Positions 8,540 through 17,649 of a stretch of DNA of 64,000 nucleotides are shown here, piece after piece (the first letter of the stretch is position 1; every line of letters begins with the position of its first letter). The position numbers and the translations under genes are program-made. The notes under the pieces were generated by a model. It ran no database searches. It saw nothing but the letters and a program-made list of their open reading frames with translations, and was not told the DNA's origin. This DNA is from Macrococcoides bohemicum (lineage in GTDB: Bacteria; Bacillota; Bacilli; Staphylococcales; Staphylococcaceae). The stretch spans positions 62,001 to 126,000 of the forward strand of contig NZ_PZJG01000002.1 of the NCBI RefSeq assembly GCF_003259675.1, in the 5' to 3' direction.

Positions 8540-9361
8540 CTATTCTGTGATTTCAACTTCAACGCCAAAGTGATCACTGACAATCGGTGCGTTAACATCA
8601 TCAAATACTGTCTTGCTTGAAAGAACGTTGAATCCTTTACTCGTAAAGATAAAATCTATTCGGAGTTTCCCACCATTGCTTTCCCATCCAGCAATATTCT
8701 TTTCTATCGTATGATGTCCATGTTTTACTTCTGCTTCATTATACGCATCTAATAAACCACTGTTTTCTAATACGAAGTTATAGCCTTCTGTACCTTCTGG
8801 ATTATTAAAGTCACCCATAACAATTAACGGATGATCATATTGATCTAAAATCTTTTGCGTATTCGTCCATTCATGACTAAAGCCATACTTCTCACTTACC
8901 CACCACGAAAAATGACAACTTGCCACTACAAACGACTTTCCATTCACTGTCGTCTCTCCAAATAATATTTTTCGTGAGCGATAGTTATCCGGAGACTGAT
9001 ATGTTGAAACAAATTCTGAATAAGGTTTGATTGGTGACTTTGAAAGTATCGCACTACCTTCTTCATATTTGTCATAACCGATATGACTCATCGCGTAGCT
9101 AAAGTAATAGTCATACCCTTGTACTTTAAGTTTCTGAACAATGATATACGCAAAGTTATCATCTTTTATTTGAATATCATCATTTCCTGAGCAATAATAT
9201 TTATCATTAACGATGCTCTCATTCTCAATCAACTGATTCACTTCTTGTAACGCGATGATGTCATAATCACCTTTAATAATTTGTGCAACGATTTGATCTA
9301 TCTTTTCTTCTTGAAATGCTTCCAACCAACTATGCGCATTTAATGTCAGTAACTTCATCAT
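8540..9361 (-). CDS. mapP: endonuclease/exonuclease/phosphatase-fold protein, likely maltose 6'-phosphate phosphatase (MapP)
   Basis: A 273-aa cytoplasmic protein of the EEP superfamily. Its metal and catalytic motifs are all visible: TLNAHSW, LQEVNQ, SCHFSWW, GDFNNPEG, DFIFTS and the C-terminal SDHFGVE. Enterococcus faecalis and Lactobacillus casei use a member of this superfamily, MapP, to dephosphorylate PTS-imported maltose 6'-phosphate. The gene lies directly downstream of a maltose/glucose-family EIICBA, which supports that role over a DNA-repair nuclease. A hairpin near the EIICBA stop may lower its expression. The assignment rests on context plus fold. Confidence 0.7.
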   Translation of the reverse strand: MMKLLTLNAHSWLEAFQEEKIDQIVAQIIKGDYDIIALQEVNQLIENESIVNDKYYCSGNDDIQIKDDNFAYIIVQKLKVQGYDYYFSYAMSHIGYDKYEEGSAILSKSPIKPYSEFVSTYQSPDNYRSRKILFGETTVNGKSFVVASCHFSWWVSEKYGFSHEWTNTQKILDQYDHPLIVMGDFNNPEGTEGYNFVLENSGLLDAYNEAEVKHGHHTIEKNIAGWESNGGKLRIDFIFTSKGFNVLSSKTVFDDVNAPIVSDHFGVEVEITE

Positions 9362-9384
9362 ACACTCTCCTTTAGTGAAAATAA

Positions 9385-9408
9385 AAAGGCAGCCGAAGCT
9401 ACCCCTTT
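9385..9408 (-). terminator. terminator after the PTS transporter gene
   Basis: A stem with a TTCG-type loop (GGGTAGC TTCG GCTGCC on the minus strand) followed by TTTTTATTTT. It lies within two bases of the malT stop and 23 bp before the mapP start. Confidence 0.75.
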
Positions 9409-9409
9409 A

Positions 9410-11581
9410 TTATATTTCAATGTAACCGATTTTTTCAGCTTTCGCTACTTGACCTGATTTATCTAATGTTAACGACTCAACGCGTTCACTGTTCGTAATG
9501 ACTACAATAATCGTAGTATCTTTACCTTCAGATTGAACTGCTTCGATATCCATAATCGCTAACGTATCGCCTGCTTTAACTTTTTGTCCATCGTTCACTA
9601 CTACACGTGATGCTGGTTTCGTCATACTGACTGTTTCAATACCCATGTGTACAAGTACTTCAATACCGTCTGCTGTTTTAATACCGATTGCGTGTTTCGT
9701 TGGGAAGATGCTTACGATTTCACCATCAACTGGTGCTACAACTGTTTCGTCAGCTGGTTTCACCGCAAATCCTTCACCCATCATTTTTTGTGAGAATACT
9801 GGATCATTAACTTGTTCAATATTCATTGCTTCACCGTCAGCGACAGAATACAATGATTTTTGATTACCTGTAAATCCTTTAGTATCTGTGTTATCTAATA
9901 CTGTCGGTTGTACAACTGCTTGTTTCGGTGCCGGAATATCCGCTCCTGATTGTAATAAATCTTCGATATCTGATTTTAATACATCAGCTTTCGGACCGTA
10001 AACTGCTTGAACACCATTATCTTTAACGATTAAGCCCATTGCACCAGCTTTCTTCCAAGCTGCTTCATTACCTACTAAATCTCTATCGTTAACACTTACA
10101 CGTAAACGCGTCATACAAGCATCTACGTCTTTAATGTTTTGTTTGCCACCTAATAAGTGAATTATTTGAATCACTTGATCATCTGCTTTAACATCTGTTG
10201 CCCCTGCTTCATCCACCACATCCGCTTCGTAGTTACCGTTACGTCCTGGTGTCGCAAAGTTGAATTTCTTAATTAAGAAGTTTGCTAAGAAGTAAGTTAT
10301 AACTGCAAATCCTAATGTCGTTAATACAAAGTTGATTAAATCTCCACCTAAACCTGCTTTAATTGCAAGTGGTGTTCTCGTTAATAACTCGATCGTACCG
10401 AATGAGTGCACACGTAAGTTAATAATATCTGCCATCGCAAATGCTGCACCTTGAATGAAAGCATAAACAACATACAAAGGTACTGCAACGAACATGAACA
10501 TGAATTCTAAAGGCTCAGTTACACCTGTTAAGAATACTGCTAAAGCTGCTGAGAAATACATTGATTTGTATTTCGGTAATTTGTCTTTATCCACATTGCG
10601 GTACATCGCTAATGCAAGACCCATTAAAATACCTGATGAACCAATCATTTGTCCTACTTTGAAACGTGCTGGCGTAAAGTCGTTTAGTACTTGATTGTAT
10701 TGACTTGTATCTCCAGCGTGACTTAGGTTCACTAAGTCTGTTGCCCAAGCTAACCAAAGTGGATCTTGTCCGAATACTTTTGTACCTGCTTGTGAACCTG
10801 ATAATATTTCGTAAGTTCCACCTAGTTGTGTGTAGTTAATCGGAATCGTTAACATATGGTGAAGACCGAATGGTAATAATAAACGCTCTAAGAATCCAAA
10901 TAAAAATGGCGCTAAGATTGGTGCTGTATCTTTACTTGATGCAATCCATAAACCAAAGTTGTTAATACCTGCTTGAATGTATGGCCATACGATTGCGAGA
11001 ATTAATGCAACGATAGTTGACCAAAGAATAACAACGAATGGTACAAAACGTTTACCATTAAAGAATGATAATGCATCAGGTAACTTTCTATAATTATAGT
11101 ATTTATTATATGCATTCGCACCAACGAAACCTGCGATGATACCAACGAATACCCCCATGTTTAATGCTGGTGATTCTAATACACTCGTAAAGAACCCTTT
11201 AACCATGATTTTTGTGCCGAATAATGTATGCGTGAATGCTTTATCATCTGCAAGCATTGCACTGTTAACACCAAATACTGCCCCTGTAATACGGTTAATC
11301 AATACGAATGCGATACCTGCTGCAAACGCACCGCCTGCTCTTTCTTTCGCCCAACTTCCCCCAATAGCTAACGCAAAGAGTAGATGTAAGTTTCCGATAA
11401 TCGCCCAACCAATACTTTCAATGACTCCACCAATTGTGATTAACATTTGCATGTCTGGGCTAATTAATGGAATCGATTTCCCAATACTTATCATAAGACC
11501 TGCTGCTGGCATAACTGCTACAACAACCATCAGTGCTTTACCGAACTTTTGCCAAAATTCAAAGCTTAATAACTGTTTCAT
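9410..11581 (-). CDS. malT: PTS maltose/glucose-family transporter EIICBA
   Basis: A fused sugar permease of 723 aa in the order C-B-A. EIIC (about 1-435) has around ten membrane segments and the GITEPLEF-like motif (GVTEPLEF, about 353-360). EIIB (about 465-540) has phospho-Cys489 in CMTRLRV. EIIA (about 590-720) has phospho-His645 in VHMGIET. It imports and phosphorylates a glucoside; the neighbouring MapP-like phosphatase and LacI-type regulator point to maltose, as for enterococcal MalT. Expression is driven by a TTTACA-17-TATATT promoter, with a regulator/cre-like operator just downstream of it. The start ATG follows AAAAAGGAGAAA. Confidence 0.9.
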   Translation of the reverse strand: MKQLLSFEFWQKFGKALMVVVAVMPAAGLMISIGKSIPLISPDMQMLITIGGVIESIGWAIIGNLHLLFALAIGGSWAKERAGGAFAAGIAFVLINRITGAVFGVNSAMLADDKAFTHTLFGTKIMVKGFFTSVLESPALNMGVFVGIIAGFVGANAYNKYYNYRKLPDALSFFNGKRFVPFVVILWSTIVALILAIVWPYIQAGINNFGLWIASSKDTAPILAPFLFGFLERLLLPFGLHHMLTIPINYTQLGGTYEILSGSQAGTKVFGQDPLWLAWATDLVNLSHAGDTSQYNQVLNDFTPARFKVGQMIGSSGILMGLALAMYRNVDKDKLPKYKSMYFSAALAVFLTGVTEPLEFMFMFVAVPLYVVYAFIQGAAFAMADIINLRVHSFGTIELLTRTPLAIKAGLGGDLINFVLTTLGFAVITYFLANFLIKKFNFATPGRNGNYEADVVDEAGATDVKADDQVIQIIHLLGGKQNIKDVDACMTRLRVSVNDRDLVGNEAAWKKAGAMGLIVKDNGVQAVYGPKADVLKSDIEDLLQSGADIPAPKQAVVQPTVLDNTDTKGFTGNQKSLYSVADGEAMNIEQVNDPVFSQKMMGEGFAVKPADETVVAPVDGEIVSIFPTKHAIGIKTADGIEVLVHMGIETVSMTKPASRVVVNDGQKVKAGDTLAIMDIEAVQSEGKDTTIIVVITNSERVESLTLDKSGQVAKAEKIGYIEI

Positions 11582-11598
11582 AATTTTTCTCCTTTTTA

Positions 11599-11612
11599 TG
11601 CAATCGGTTGCA
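11599..11612. promoter_or_regulatory. LacI-type operator in the malT leader, also matching cre
   Basis: TGCAATCGGTTGCA, a quasi-palindrome about 12 bp downstream of the malT -10, is repeated almost exactly at 11726-11740 in front of the regulator gene. With its flanks it fits the CcpA consensus WTGNAANCGNWNNCW, so it may serve both the local repressor and CcpA. Confidence 0.75.
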
Positions 11613-11624
11613 TTGCTTTTGATA

Positions 11625-11653
11625 AATATATCATCACACTTTTATTTTGTAAA
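11625..11653 (-). promoter_or_regulatory. malT: malT promoter
   Basis: Minus-strand -35 TTTACA (11648-11653) and -10 TATATT (11625-11630) with an ideal 17-nt spacer. The predicted transcription start is just upstream of the operator at 11599-11612. Confidence 0.7.
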
Positions 11654-11718
11654 TAATAAATACTAAAATTCTGCTATTTATTTGCAAAAACCAATGAAAT
11701 TTTGTGCAAAAACTATCA

Positions 11719-11747
11719 TTGACAACGCAATCGGTTGCATATATTAT
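11719..11747 (+). promoter_or_regulatory. malR: malR promoter with operator in the spacer
   Basis: Perfect -35 TTGACA (11719-11724), 17-nt spacer and -10 TATTAT (11742-11747). The operator CGCAATCGGTTGCAT (11726-11740) fills the spacer, so binding should block RNA polymerase and give autorepression. Confidence 0.85.
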
Positions 11748-11774
11748 ATATAAAAAGATTAAAGGAGGATTATT

Positions 11775-12785
11775 ATGGCCATTACAGTTAAAGATGTTGC
11801 ACTAAAAGCTGGTGTCGCTACATCAACCGTTTCACGCGTTGTTAATAATCATCCTTCTATTTCTGAAGCAACCCGTAAGAACGTTCAAAAAGTTATGCAG
11901 GAAATGGGGTATGTTCCTAATATAGCTGCCAGAAATTTAGGTAAGCAAACTTCAAATGCAATAGGAATTATTCTTCCTCCTCTGAACTCAAAAGAACGTA
12001 TGGCTAACCCTTTCTTCTTAGAAATAATCGAAGCTATTAACGATGAATCAAGAAGAAATAACATGACTACTGCAGTAGCTATTGCTAAGAACTTAGAAGA
12101 TTTATTAGAAGATGTTAAAGTTATGCATACTCAAAAGCAGGTTGGTGGCTTTATATTAGCGTATGCACACCAAGGAGATCCTGTAATTGATTACTTGATT
12201 GACAAGCAAATTGCATTCACACTCATTGGGCAACCTTATACACAGCACGATATAGTTAGTTACATCGACAACGATAATCAATTATTAGGACACCATGCTA
12301 CAGAACATTTAATTGAAAATGGGCATCGCAATATTCTTTTTGTTACTAATACGATTAAAGAAGGTATTTATTTCGAAAGATATTTCGGCTATCAGAAGGC
12401 AATGATGCTCAATCAACTCAAAGTATTTGATAGTATTTCGATTATAGAACATACAGATTATGCGGACTTTGAAGATACTTTAATTCGAACAAAAGCAACT
12501 GCTATCGTGGTGCTTGACGATATATTTGCATTGCGTGTAATGCAGCTTGTACAAATGTACGGCTATAAAGTTCCTGATAATCTTTCTGTTATCAGCTTTA
12601 ATAACTCGATACTCTCGACATTAACACACCCATACTTGACTACCATTGATATTGATACTGCAAAGCTCGGTCATGAATCTGTCAATATGCTAATTAAACA
12701 TTTGAATGGCGAAGATATTTCTAACACTAAGATTGTGGTTCCACATGAATTAATTGAACGCGAAACTGTTATTAACTTAAAGTAA
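11775..12785 (+). CDS. malR: LacI/GalR-family transcriptional regulator of the PTS locus
   Basis: A 336-aa repressor with an N-terminal LacI helix-turn-helix (VKDVALKAGVATSTVSRVVN, 4-23), a hinge (VPNIAARNLG) and a periplasmic-binding-protein-like effector domain (about 60-335). It is divergent from the EIICBA gene. Near-identical palindromes lie in both promoters, and LacI proteins favour such CG-centred operators. It most likely controls maltose uptake and its own synthesis. The start ATG follows AAAGGAGG. A bidirectional hairpin ends the gene. Confidence 0.9.
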   Translation: MAITVKDVALKAGVATSTVSRVVNNHPSISEATRKNVQKVMQEMGYVPNIAARNLGKQTSNAIGIILPPLNSKERMANPFFLEIIEAINDESRRNNMTTAVAIAKNLEDLLEDVKVMHTQKQVGGFILAYAHQGDPVIDYLIDKQIAFTLIGQPYTQHDIVSYIDNDNQLLGHHATEHLIENGHRNILFVTNTIKEGIYFERYFGYQKAMMLNQLKVFDSISIIEHTDYADFEDTLIRTKATAIVVLDDIFALRVMQLVQMYGYKVPDNLSVISFNNSILSTLTHPYLTTIDIDTAKLGHESVNMLIKHLNGEDISNTKIVVPHELIERETVINLK

Positions 12786-12792
12786 AAAAATT

Positions 12793-12819
12793 AGCTTATG
12801 ACAAATTTGATCATAAGCT
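12793..12819. terminator. bidirectional terminator between malR and the DUF454 gene
   Basis: A 9-bp stem AGCTTATGA / TCATAAGCT with a 9-nt loop, flanked by A-rich and T-rich tracts on either side. Confidence 0.8.
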
Positions 12820-12820
12820 T

Positions 12821-13183
12821 TTATTCATCTAACGTCTTTACTACCGTAAACAAAACAATTGCCTGCATCAACAACATCACACTAAGTCCAATTTTTACAT
12901 AAATGTTATCCACTAAATAAATTGAAATCCCTACAACAATAACAACACTTAATAATAACTGAAACTTTTTCTTCAATGTATAGCCACCACGTTCATAAAA
13001 TTCCTGAACGTAAGATTTATAAATTTTTGTGTGCACTAACCAATTGTGAAACTTATTAGAGCTTCTCGCAAAACAAAAGACTGCAAGCAATAAGAATGGT
13101 GTAGTTGGTAAGAGCGGTAGAAATGCACCAACAAATCCGAGGATGGTCGAAATAACACCGACGGATAATAATAATAACCTCAA
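12821..13183 (-). CDS. YbaN-family (DUF454) small membrane protein
   Basis: I place the start at TTG 13183 because AGGAGG lies 7 nt upstream. This gives 120 aa, the usual DUF454 length; a longer frame from 13231 would place that Shine-Dalgarno inside the coding region. Membrane segments lie near 3-35 (with the family motif FLPLLPTTPFLLLA) and near 72-112. The cytoplasmic loop contains FARSSNKFHNWL and a YERGG motif. Function is unknown. It is convergent with malR. Confidence 0.85.
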   Translation of the reverse strand: MRLLLLSVGVISTILGFVGAFLPLLPTTPFLLLAVFCFARSSNKFHNWLVHTKIYKSYVQEFYERGGYTLKKKFQLLLSVVIVVGISIYLVDNIYVKIGLSVMLLMQAIVLFTVVKTLDE

Positions 13184-13294
13184 GAGATATCCTCCTAAAT
13201 ATAATAATATCCATATTATACTAAAATTCATGATGAAATGTTTGAAGTGGATATATCATTTTAGTGAAGTTTCATTCAACGCTATAAATATATA

Positions 13295-14968
13295 TTAAAG
13301 CGCTCTCGGCGTTTCAATACCTAGTAAACTTAGTCCTTCTTCTATTACGATAGAGACTGCTAATAATAAACCTACTCTATTTCCCATCATTGCTCTCTCA
13401 TCTAATATTCTTACACTCGCATAATAACTATTGAAGTGACGTGCAAGCTGCAGTAAATACTTAGCAATCTCTGCTGGAGATTGCTTTACATATGCATTAA
13501 AAATTACTTCCTCAAACATCATTAAATCTTTAGTAATATCCCATGCCACATCATCTATTTCATTCACTTTAATGTGACTTGTCTCCAATCCACTTTTTCT
13601 AATAATGGCATGAATTCTCGCGTTTGTATATTGAAGATATAAACACGTATTGCCTTCAGCTTTTAACATATCTTCTAAATCAAATTCAATATCATTTTGA
13701 CGATCATATTTCAGGTCATTAAATATTACAGCACCAATACCGATTTGTTCAGCTACTTTATCAATGTCTTCAATCTCATTTGATTTCGCGATTATATTTT
13801 GTTTCGCCATATTCACCGCTTCATCCAGCACTTCATCTAAAAAGATAACTTTCCCTTTTCTAGTAGACATCTTTTTTCCATCTTTTAAGATCATACCAAA
13901 CGATATGTGCTCCATATGCTCTGCCCACGTGTAACCCATCATCTTTAACACTGCTATCAATTGTTTAAAATGAAGTGACTGTTCATTACCTACAAAATAA
14001 TATGACTCAGAAAAATCATACGTTTCTTTTCTATAGATTGCTGTTGCTAAATCTCTTGTAATATACAAAGTTGAACCATTCGTTTTCTTGATCAGCGCTG
14101 GCGGCATATCATCAAGTTTCACTATTTCTGCACCTTGATCTTCAACGAGTAAGTTTAATGCTTCTAACTTTTCTACGACAGCATCCATCTTGTCATTGTA
14201 AAATGCTTCTCCATTATACGAATCAAAAGAAACACCAAGACGTGCGTATATCTCATTAAACGATTGCAGCGAAACTTCTCTGAACCATGTCCAGAGTCTT
14301 ACATGTTCAGCTTCACCTTGCTCTAGTTTTAGAAATGCCGTTCTTCCCGCTTCATTTAAAGCTTCGTCATGTTCTGCTTCGTCATGAAATTTAACATATA
14401 GCTTGAATAATTCAGGTATTGGGTTTGCTTTAACGTCAGCTTCATTCCCCCACTTTTTATAAGCTACAATCAATTTACCAAACTGCGTTCCCCAGTCTCC
14501 AAGGTGATTTATTCTTACTGGTTTAAAACCTAATTTCTCTGTAATATTGGCTACTGCATTACCGATAACAGTTGATCTTAAATGCCCCATCGAGAAAGGT
14601 TTGGCGATATTCGGTGAAGAAATATCCATCGTTATCACTTTACCTTGACCAATATTTTGAGCACCAAAGTTTTCTTTATCGCGCAATACTTCCTGAATAA
14701 CATTTGTTCCTAGTGTTTGTTTATTAAAATATACATTTAAATAGCCATTCACAACTTCAACTTTATCAATTTGTTCATCATTCAAACGCTCGCTTATTTC
14801 CTGTGCAATAATCATTGGACTCTTCTTCAGATGCTTACTTAACGTAAAACATGGGAATGATAAATCTCCTTGATGCTCATGCTTCGGATATTCAATCAAC
14901 TTTAATATTTCTGTTTCACTCAATACTTCAATTTCTTTTCTTAAAATATTAGCTAATAAATGTTTCAT
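13295..14968 (-). CDS. argS: arginyl-tRNA synthetase
   Basis: Charges tRNA-Arg. A class I synthetase of 557 aa: N-terminal Add-1 domain (about 1-100), catalytic domain with the HIGH-type motif in FSMGHLRS and the KMSKS-type motif in KKMSTRKG, and a C-terminal anticodon-binding DALR domain. The ATG (MKHLLANI) has AGGAGGAGAACAG upstream; the open frame beyond it runs into the leader RNA and is not coding. An arginine T-box controls expression. Confidence 0.97.
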   Translation of the reverse strand: MKHLLANILRKEIEVLSETEILKLIEYPKHEHQGDLSFPCFTLSKHLKKSPMIIAQEISERLNDEQIDKVEVVNGYLNVYFNKQTLGTNVIQEVLRDKENFGAQNIGQGKVITMDISSPNIAKPFSMGHLRSTVIGNAVANITEKLGFKPVRINHLGDWGTQFGKLIVAYKKWGNEADVKANPIPELFKLYVKFHDEAEHDEALNEAGRTAFLKLEQGEAEHVRLWTWFREVSLQSFNEIYARLGVSFDSYNGEAFYNDKMDAVVEKLEALNLLVEDQGAEIVKLDDMPPALIKKTNGSTLYITRDLATAIYRKETYDFSESYYFVGNEQSLHFKQLIAVLKMMGYTWAEHMEHISFGMILKDGKKMSTRKGKVIFLDEVLDEAVNMAKQNIIAKSNEIEDIDKVAEQIGIGAVIFNDLKYDRQNDIEFDLEDMLKAEGNTCLYLQYTNARIHAIIRKSGLETSHIKVNEIDDVAWDITKDLMMFEEVIFNAYVKQSPAEIAKYLLQLARHFNSYYASVRILDERAMMGNRVGLLLAVSIVIEEGLSLLGIETPRAL

Positions 14969-15000
14969 CTGTTCTCCTCCTAAAAATTTATAAAATAAAA

Positions 15001-15215
15001 AGCATCCACCTCTAAAAAAAGAGGCGAATGCTAGATTCACGGTACCACTCTTGTTCATGTCATTAGACACACTCAATGATTGTTAACGATGTTTCCACCG
15101 GATATCCCTACTATAAGTTCAACATATCATTCACGAAGTGCGCTTCATATCAATTATCATGCTATACTTCCACCCACTATAGCTCGCTACTTATGAACAA
15201 ATCAATATTACTCTC
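15001..15215 (-). ncRNA. T-box riboswitch leader of argS
   Basis: On the minus strand the leader shows a stem I base (ACGAAG / CTTCGT) enclosing the AGTA-type motif and a terminal loop region with GGTGGAA. The specifier triplet is CGC (15140-15142), followed by A, which reads as arginine. The T-box sequence AGAGTGGTACCGTGAA (15036-15051) follows, then a terminator hairpin with a T7 loop and a trailing T-run (15001-15032). Uncharged tRNA-Arg should stabilise the antiterminator and allow argS transcription. Confidence 0.93.
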
Positions 15216-15328
15216 TTCGTGTAAACAAATTGTTATTAAATTATTTAATATAATAGCATGATTGTAATAAAAAGAAAATAGAAATAAATTTTATAAACTG
15301 TTATTATCAAGAAAATGGAGGTGCTAAT

Positions 15329-15655
15329 ATGATTACAATTATTATAGCTATCGCATTATATGCTATCGTCACTTTGATCTATAAAACAAACCTTACTGAA
15401 AAACCAAATTACTTTGCCGGATACCGTACACCAAGATCCTTGCAAAGTGAAAAACACTGGCAATTTGCGCAGGAATATTCTACGAAACTTATCCAAAAAC
15501 TATGTCCAATCTTACTCATCATCGGTATAATTCAACTCGTGATTGAAATAGCTCTAGGCTATGAAGAGCAAAGTTCAATTGTATCTGTTATTTTATTGTT
15601 CATCACTGTCATCATTGTGTATATAAAAACAGAGGGTAGACTAAAAAAGTTATGA
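15329..15655 (+). CDS. SdpI/YfhL-family membrane protein
   Basis: A 108-aa protein with three membrane segments (about 2-18, 56-76, 82-100). The cytoplasmic loop has the family motif FAGYRTPRS followed by W.FAQEYS. In Bacillus the SdpI immunity protein of the killing-factor system carries this domain, but many short homologues have no known role. It has a GGAGG Shine-Dalgarno, lies between the argS leader and the convergent tyrA, and has no toxin gene next to it. Confidence 0.8.
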   Translation: MITIIIAIALYAIVTLIYKTNLTEKPNYFAGYRTPRSLQSEKHWQFAQEYSTKLIQKLCPILLIIGIIQLVIEIALGYEEQSSIVSVILLFITVIIVYIKTEGRLKKL

Positions 15656-15658
15656 TAT

Positions 15659-16519
15659 TCACTTCTTCATATCACTTTGTTCCAAGCGAATTCTGCGATG
15701 ACTTGATGCTTTGAAAATGCTCTCCATCACCTTCAAGTCATCATTTTTAATCGCTTCTTTCAAAGTAGTAAATGCATCTTCAAAACGCTCCATATTATCT
15801 AATAAAGCTTCTTTATTATGGCTAAATAATTCCGGCCAGAGGGATTCATTCATATTAGCAATTCGCGTTAAATCACGATAACTATCACCGATATATTTAA
15901 TCGTTTCATCCAATCTATCATCACTGTTGATTAACGACACGGCAATTGCATGCGTTAACTGACTCGTATGTGCAATCATCTCATCATGCATTACAGCATT
16001 TGTAACTGTGATACGCTTAAAACCGAGCGGATATAAAAATGCTTTAAAATCTTCTATCTCCTGATTTGAATTCAAATCTGACTTCGTGATGACATAATTT
16101 GCGCCTTGAAATACACTAGCATCTGCGTAAGCATAACCTTTCTTTTCTCGGCCCGCCATTGGATGACCGAAAATAAAAGAAAGATTATGAGGTAGTATTT
16201 CTTCCACATCTTTCATTACCACAGACTTTACGCCAGCAGTATCTGTTAACGTTGCGCCATCTTTGAAATTATCTCGATGATAAAGAATAAAATCCTTTAT
16301 CATATTAGGGTATATCGCAAAAACAACCAGATCTGCTTCACTCAGGATAGATTGATTACTCGTTTCACCAACATCTATGACCTCATCAGCTATGGCCATA
16401 TTCAATGTCTCCTGATTCACATCGATTGCCATAATACGATGCTTTTGTCCGTAACTTGCACGAATTGCTTTGGCGAAAGTCCCACCGATTACACCTAAAC
16501 CAATAATTGCAATATTCAT
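15659..16519 (-). CDS. tyrA: prephenate dehydrogenase (short form, no ACT domain)
   Basis: Oxidatively decarboxylates prephenate to 4-hydroxyphenylpyruvate for tyrosine synthesis. The 286-aa protein has an N-terminal Rossmann fold (IIGLGVIGG, 4-12), the conserved HPMAGREKKG segment near 119-128, and a helical C-terminal domain with MHDEMIAHTSQLTHAIA. The regulatory ACT domain found in Bacillus TyrA (about 370 aa) is absent. No other aromatic biosynthesis gene lies nearby. Confidence 0.88.
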   Translation of the reverse strand: MNIAIIGLGVIGGTFAKAIRASYGQKHRIMAIDVNQETLNMAIADEVIDVGETSNQSILSEADLVVFAIYPNMIKDFILYHRDNFKDGATLTDTAGVKSVVMKDVEEILPHNLSFIFGHPMAGREKKGYAYADASVFQGANYVITKSDLNSNQEIEDFKAFLYPLGFKRITVTNAVMHDEMIAHTSQLTHAIAVSLINSDDRLDETIKYIGDSYRDLTRIANMNESLWPELFSHNKEALLDNMERFEDAFTTLKEAIKNDDLKVMESIFKASSHRRIRLEQSDMKK

Positions 16520-16613
16520 AAATACACCCCGATTGTTTTAATGATTAAAATCGTAAATGAGCAAAGATCATTACAGCATTGTCAAATTGCGCTTTATCTA
16601 TAGTTGTTCCTGT

Positions 16614-17645
16614 TTATAGTGCTTTAATATCTTGAATTAATGTATCCACATCTTCACACTTTGTTGACCAGCTTGTACAGAAACGAACTGCAAACAAATT
16701 GTCATCAATCTTCTCCCAATCAGCAAATGTATATTTCTCACGAAGTGTTTCAATCTGCGCTTTCGTTAATATCGGAAATCGTTGATTTGTTGGTGATGGA
16801 TATTTCATTTGTATACCCTTTTCTTCAAATGCCTTCGTCAATTTATCGGCAAGTTCAACGGCATGCTTTGAAATTGCTTCATACAAGTCGTCTTCAAAGA
16901 GTACCTCATATTGAATACCGAGTAATCTACCTTTTGCAAGCATACCACCGTTTTGTTTAATGAAATATCTAAAATCGGGTTTTAATGCATCATTTGTAAA
17001 TACTACCGCTTCTCCAAATAGTGCTCCTACTTTAGTGCCACCGATATAGAATACATCACTGAGTTCAGAAATATCTTTAATCGTTACATCATTTTCTTTG
17101 GCCGCTAATGCATAACCTAAACGTGCCCCATCAACCATTAAGTACATATTTTTTTGTTTACAGAAAGCATATAAATCCGATAACTCCTGCTTAGAATATA
17201 ATGTCCCAAATTCCGTCGGTTGCGATATATAAACCATCTTCGGTTGCGGAATATGTTCGAATGTCACATCATTCCAATAATCTTCAACATAATTTTCTAC
17301 ATCTTCCAGACGTAACTTCCCATCGATACCGGGAATTGTAATCACTTTATGACCCGTTGCTTCGATTGCACCTGTTTCGTGAACTGCGATATGCCCAGAA
17401 TCAGCTGCAATGACTGCCTGATGAGGACGTAGCATTGCTGCAATCACTGTCTTGTTAGTTTGCGTACCACCCACTAAGAAGTGAACATCAACTTCTCCAC
17501 TACATTGTTCTTTTATTAATTCTGCTGCGCGCGTGCAGTGGTCATCAACGCCATATCCCGGATGCTGCTCATCATTTGTTTCGACTAAACGTTCCAGGAT
17601 TAGCGGATGCCCACCAGTTGAATAATCATTATCAAATCGAATCAT
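16614..17645 (-). CDS. low-specificity L-threonine aldolase family protein
   Basis: A PLP enzyme of 343 aa (beta-eliminating lyase/threonine aldolase fold) that would cleave threonine or allo-threonine to glycine and acetaldehyde. The N-terminal FDNDYSTGGHP motif, the cofactor-stacking HETGAIE region, the aspartate in MVDGARLGYA and the Schiff-base lysine in IGGTKVGA are all present. It starts at ATG 17645 with a TAAGGAGGG Shine-Dalgarno that is part of a 51-bp tandem duplication. Confidence 0.88.
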   Translation of the reverse strand: MIRFDNDYSTGGHPLILERLVETNDEQHPGYGVDDHCTRAAELIKEQCSGEVDVHFLVGGTQTNKTVIAAMLRPHQAVIAADSGHIAVHETGAIEATGHKVITIPGIDGKLRLEDVENYVEDYWNDVTFEHIPQPKMVYISQPTEFGTLYSKQELSDLYAFCKQKNMYLMVDGARLGYALAAKENDVTIKDISELSDVFYIGGTKVGALFGEAVVFTNDALKPDFRYFIKQNGGMLAKGRLLGIQYEVLFEDDLYEAISKHAVELADKLTKAFEEKGIQMKYPSPTNQRFPILTKAQIETLREKYTFADWEKIDDNLFAVRFCTSWSTKCEDVDTLIQDIKAL

Positions 17646-17649
17646 GTAA

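Noticed and set aside
8540-9361. Sphingomyelinase/beta-hemolysin or DNA-repair exonuclease
   Set aside because: No signal peptide, shorter than secreted sphingomyelinases, and the PTS neighbour supports a sugar phosphatase.
11136-11666. 176-codon open frame on the plus strand antisense to malT
   Set aside because: It lies fully opposite an intact EIICBA gene, has no Shine-Dalgarno and shows the Pro/Ile/Asn-rich composition of a shadow frame.
15076-15261. 61-codon plus-strand frame upstream of the SdpI-like gene
   Set aside because: It covers the argS T-box leader on the other strand; the RNA structure explains the sequence.
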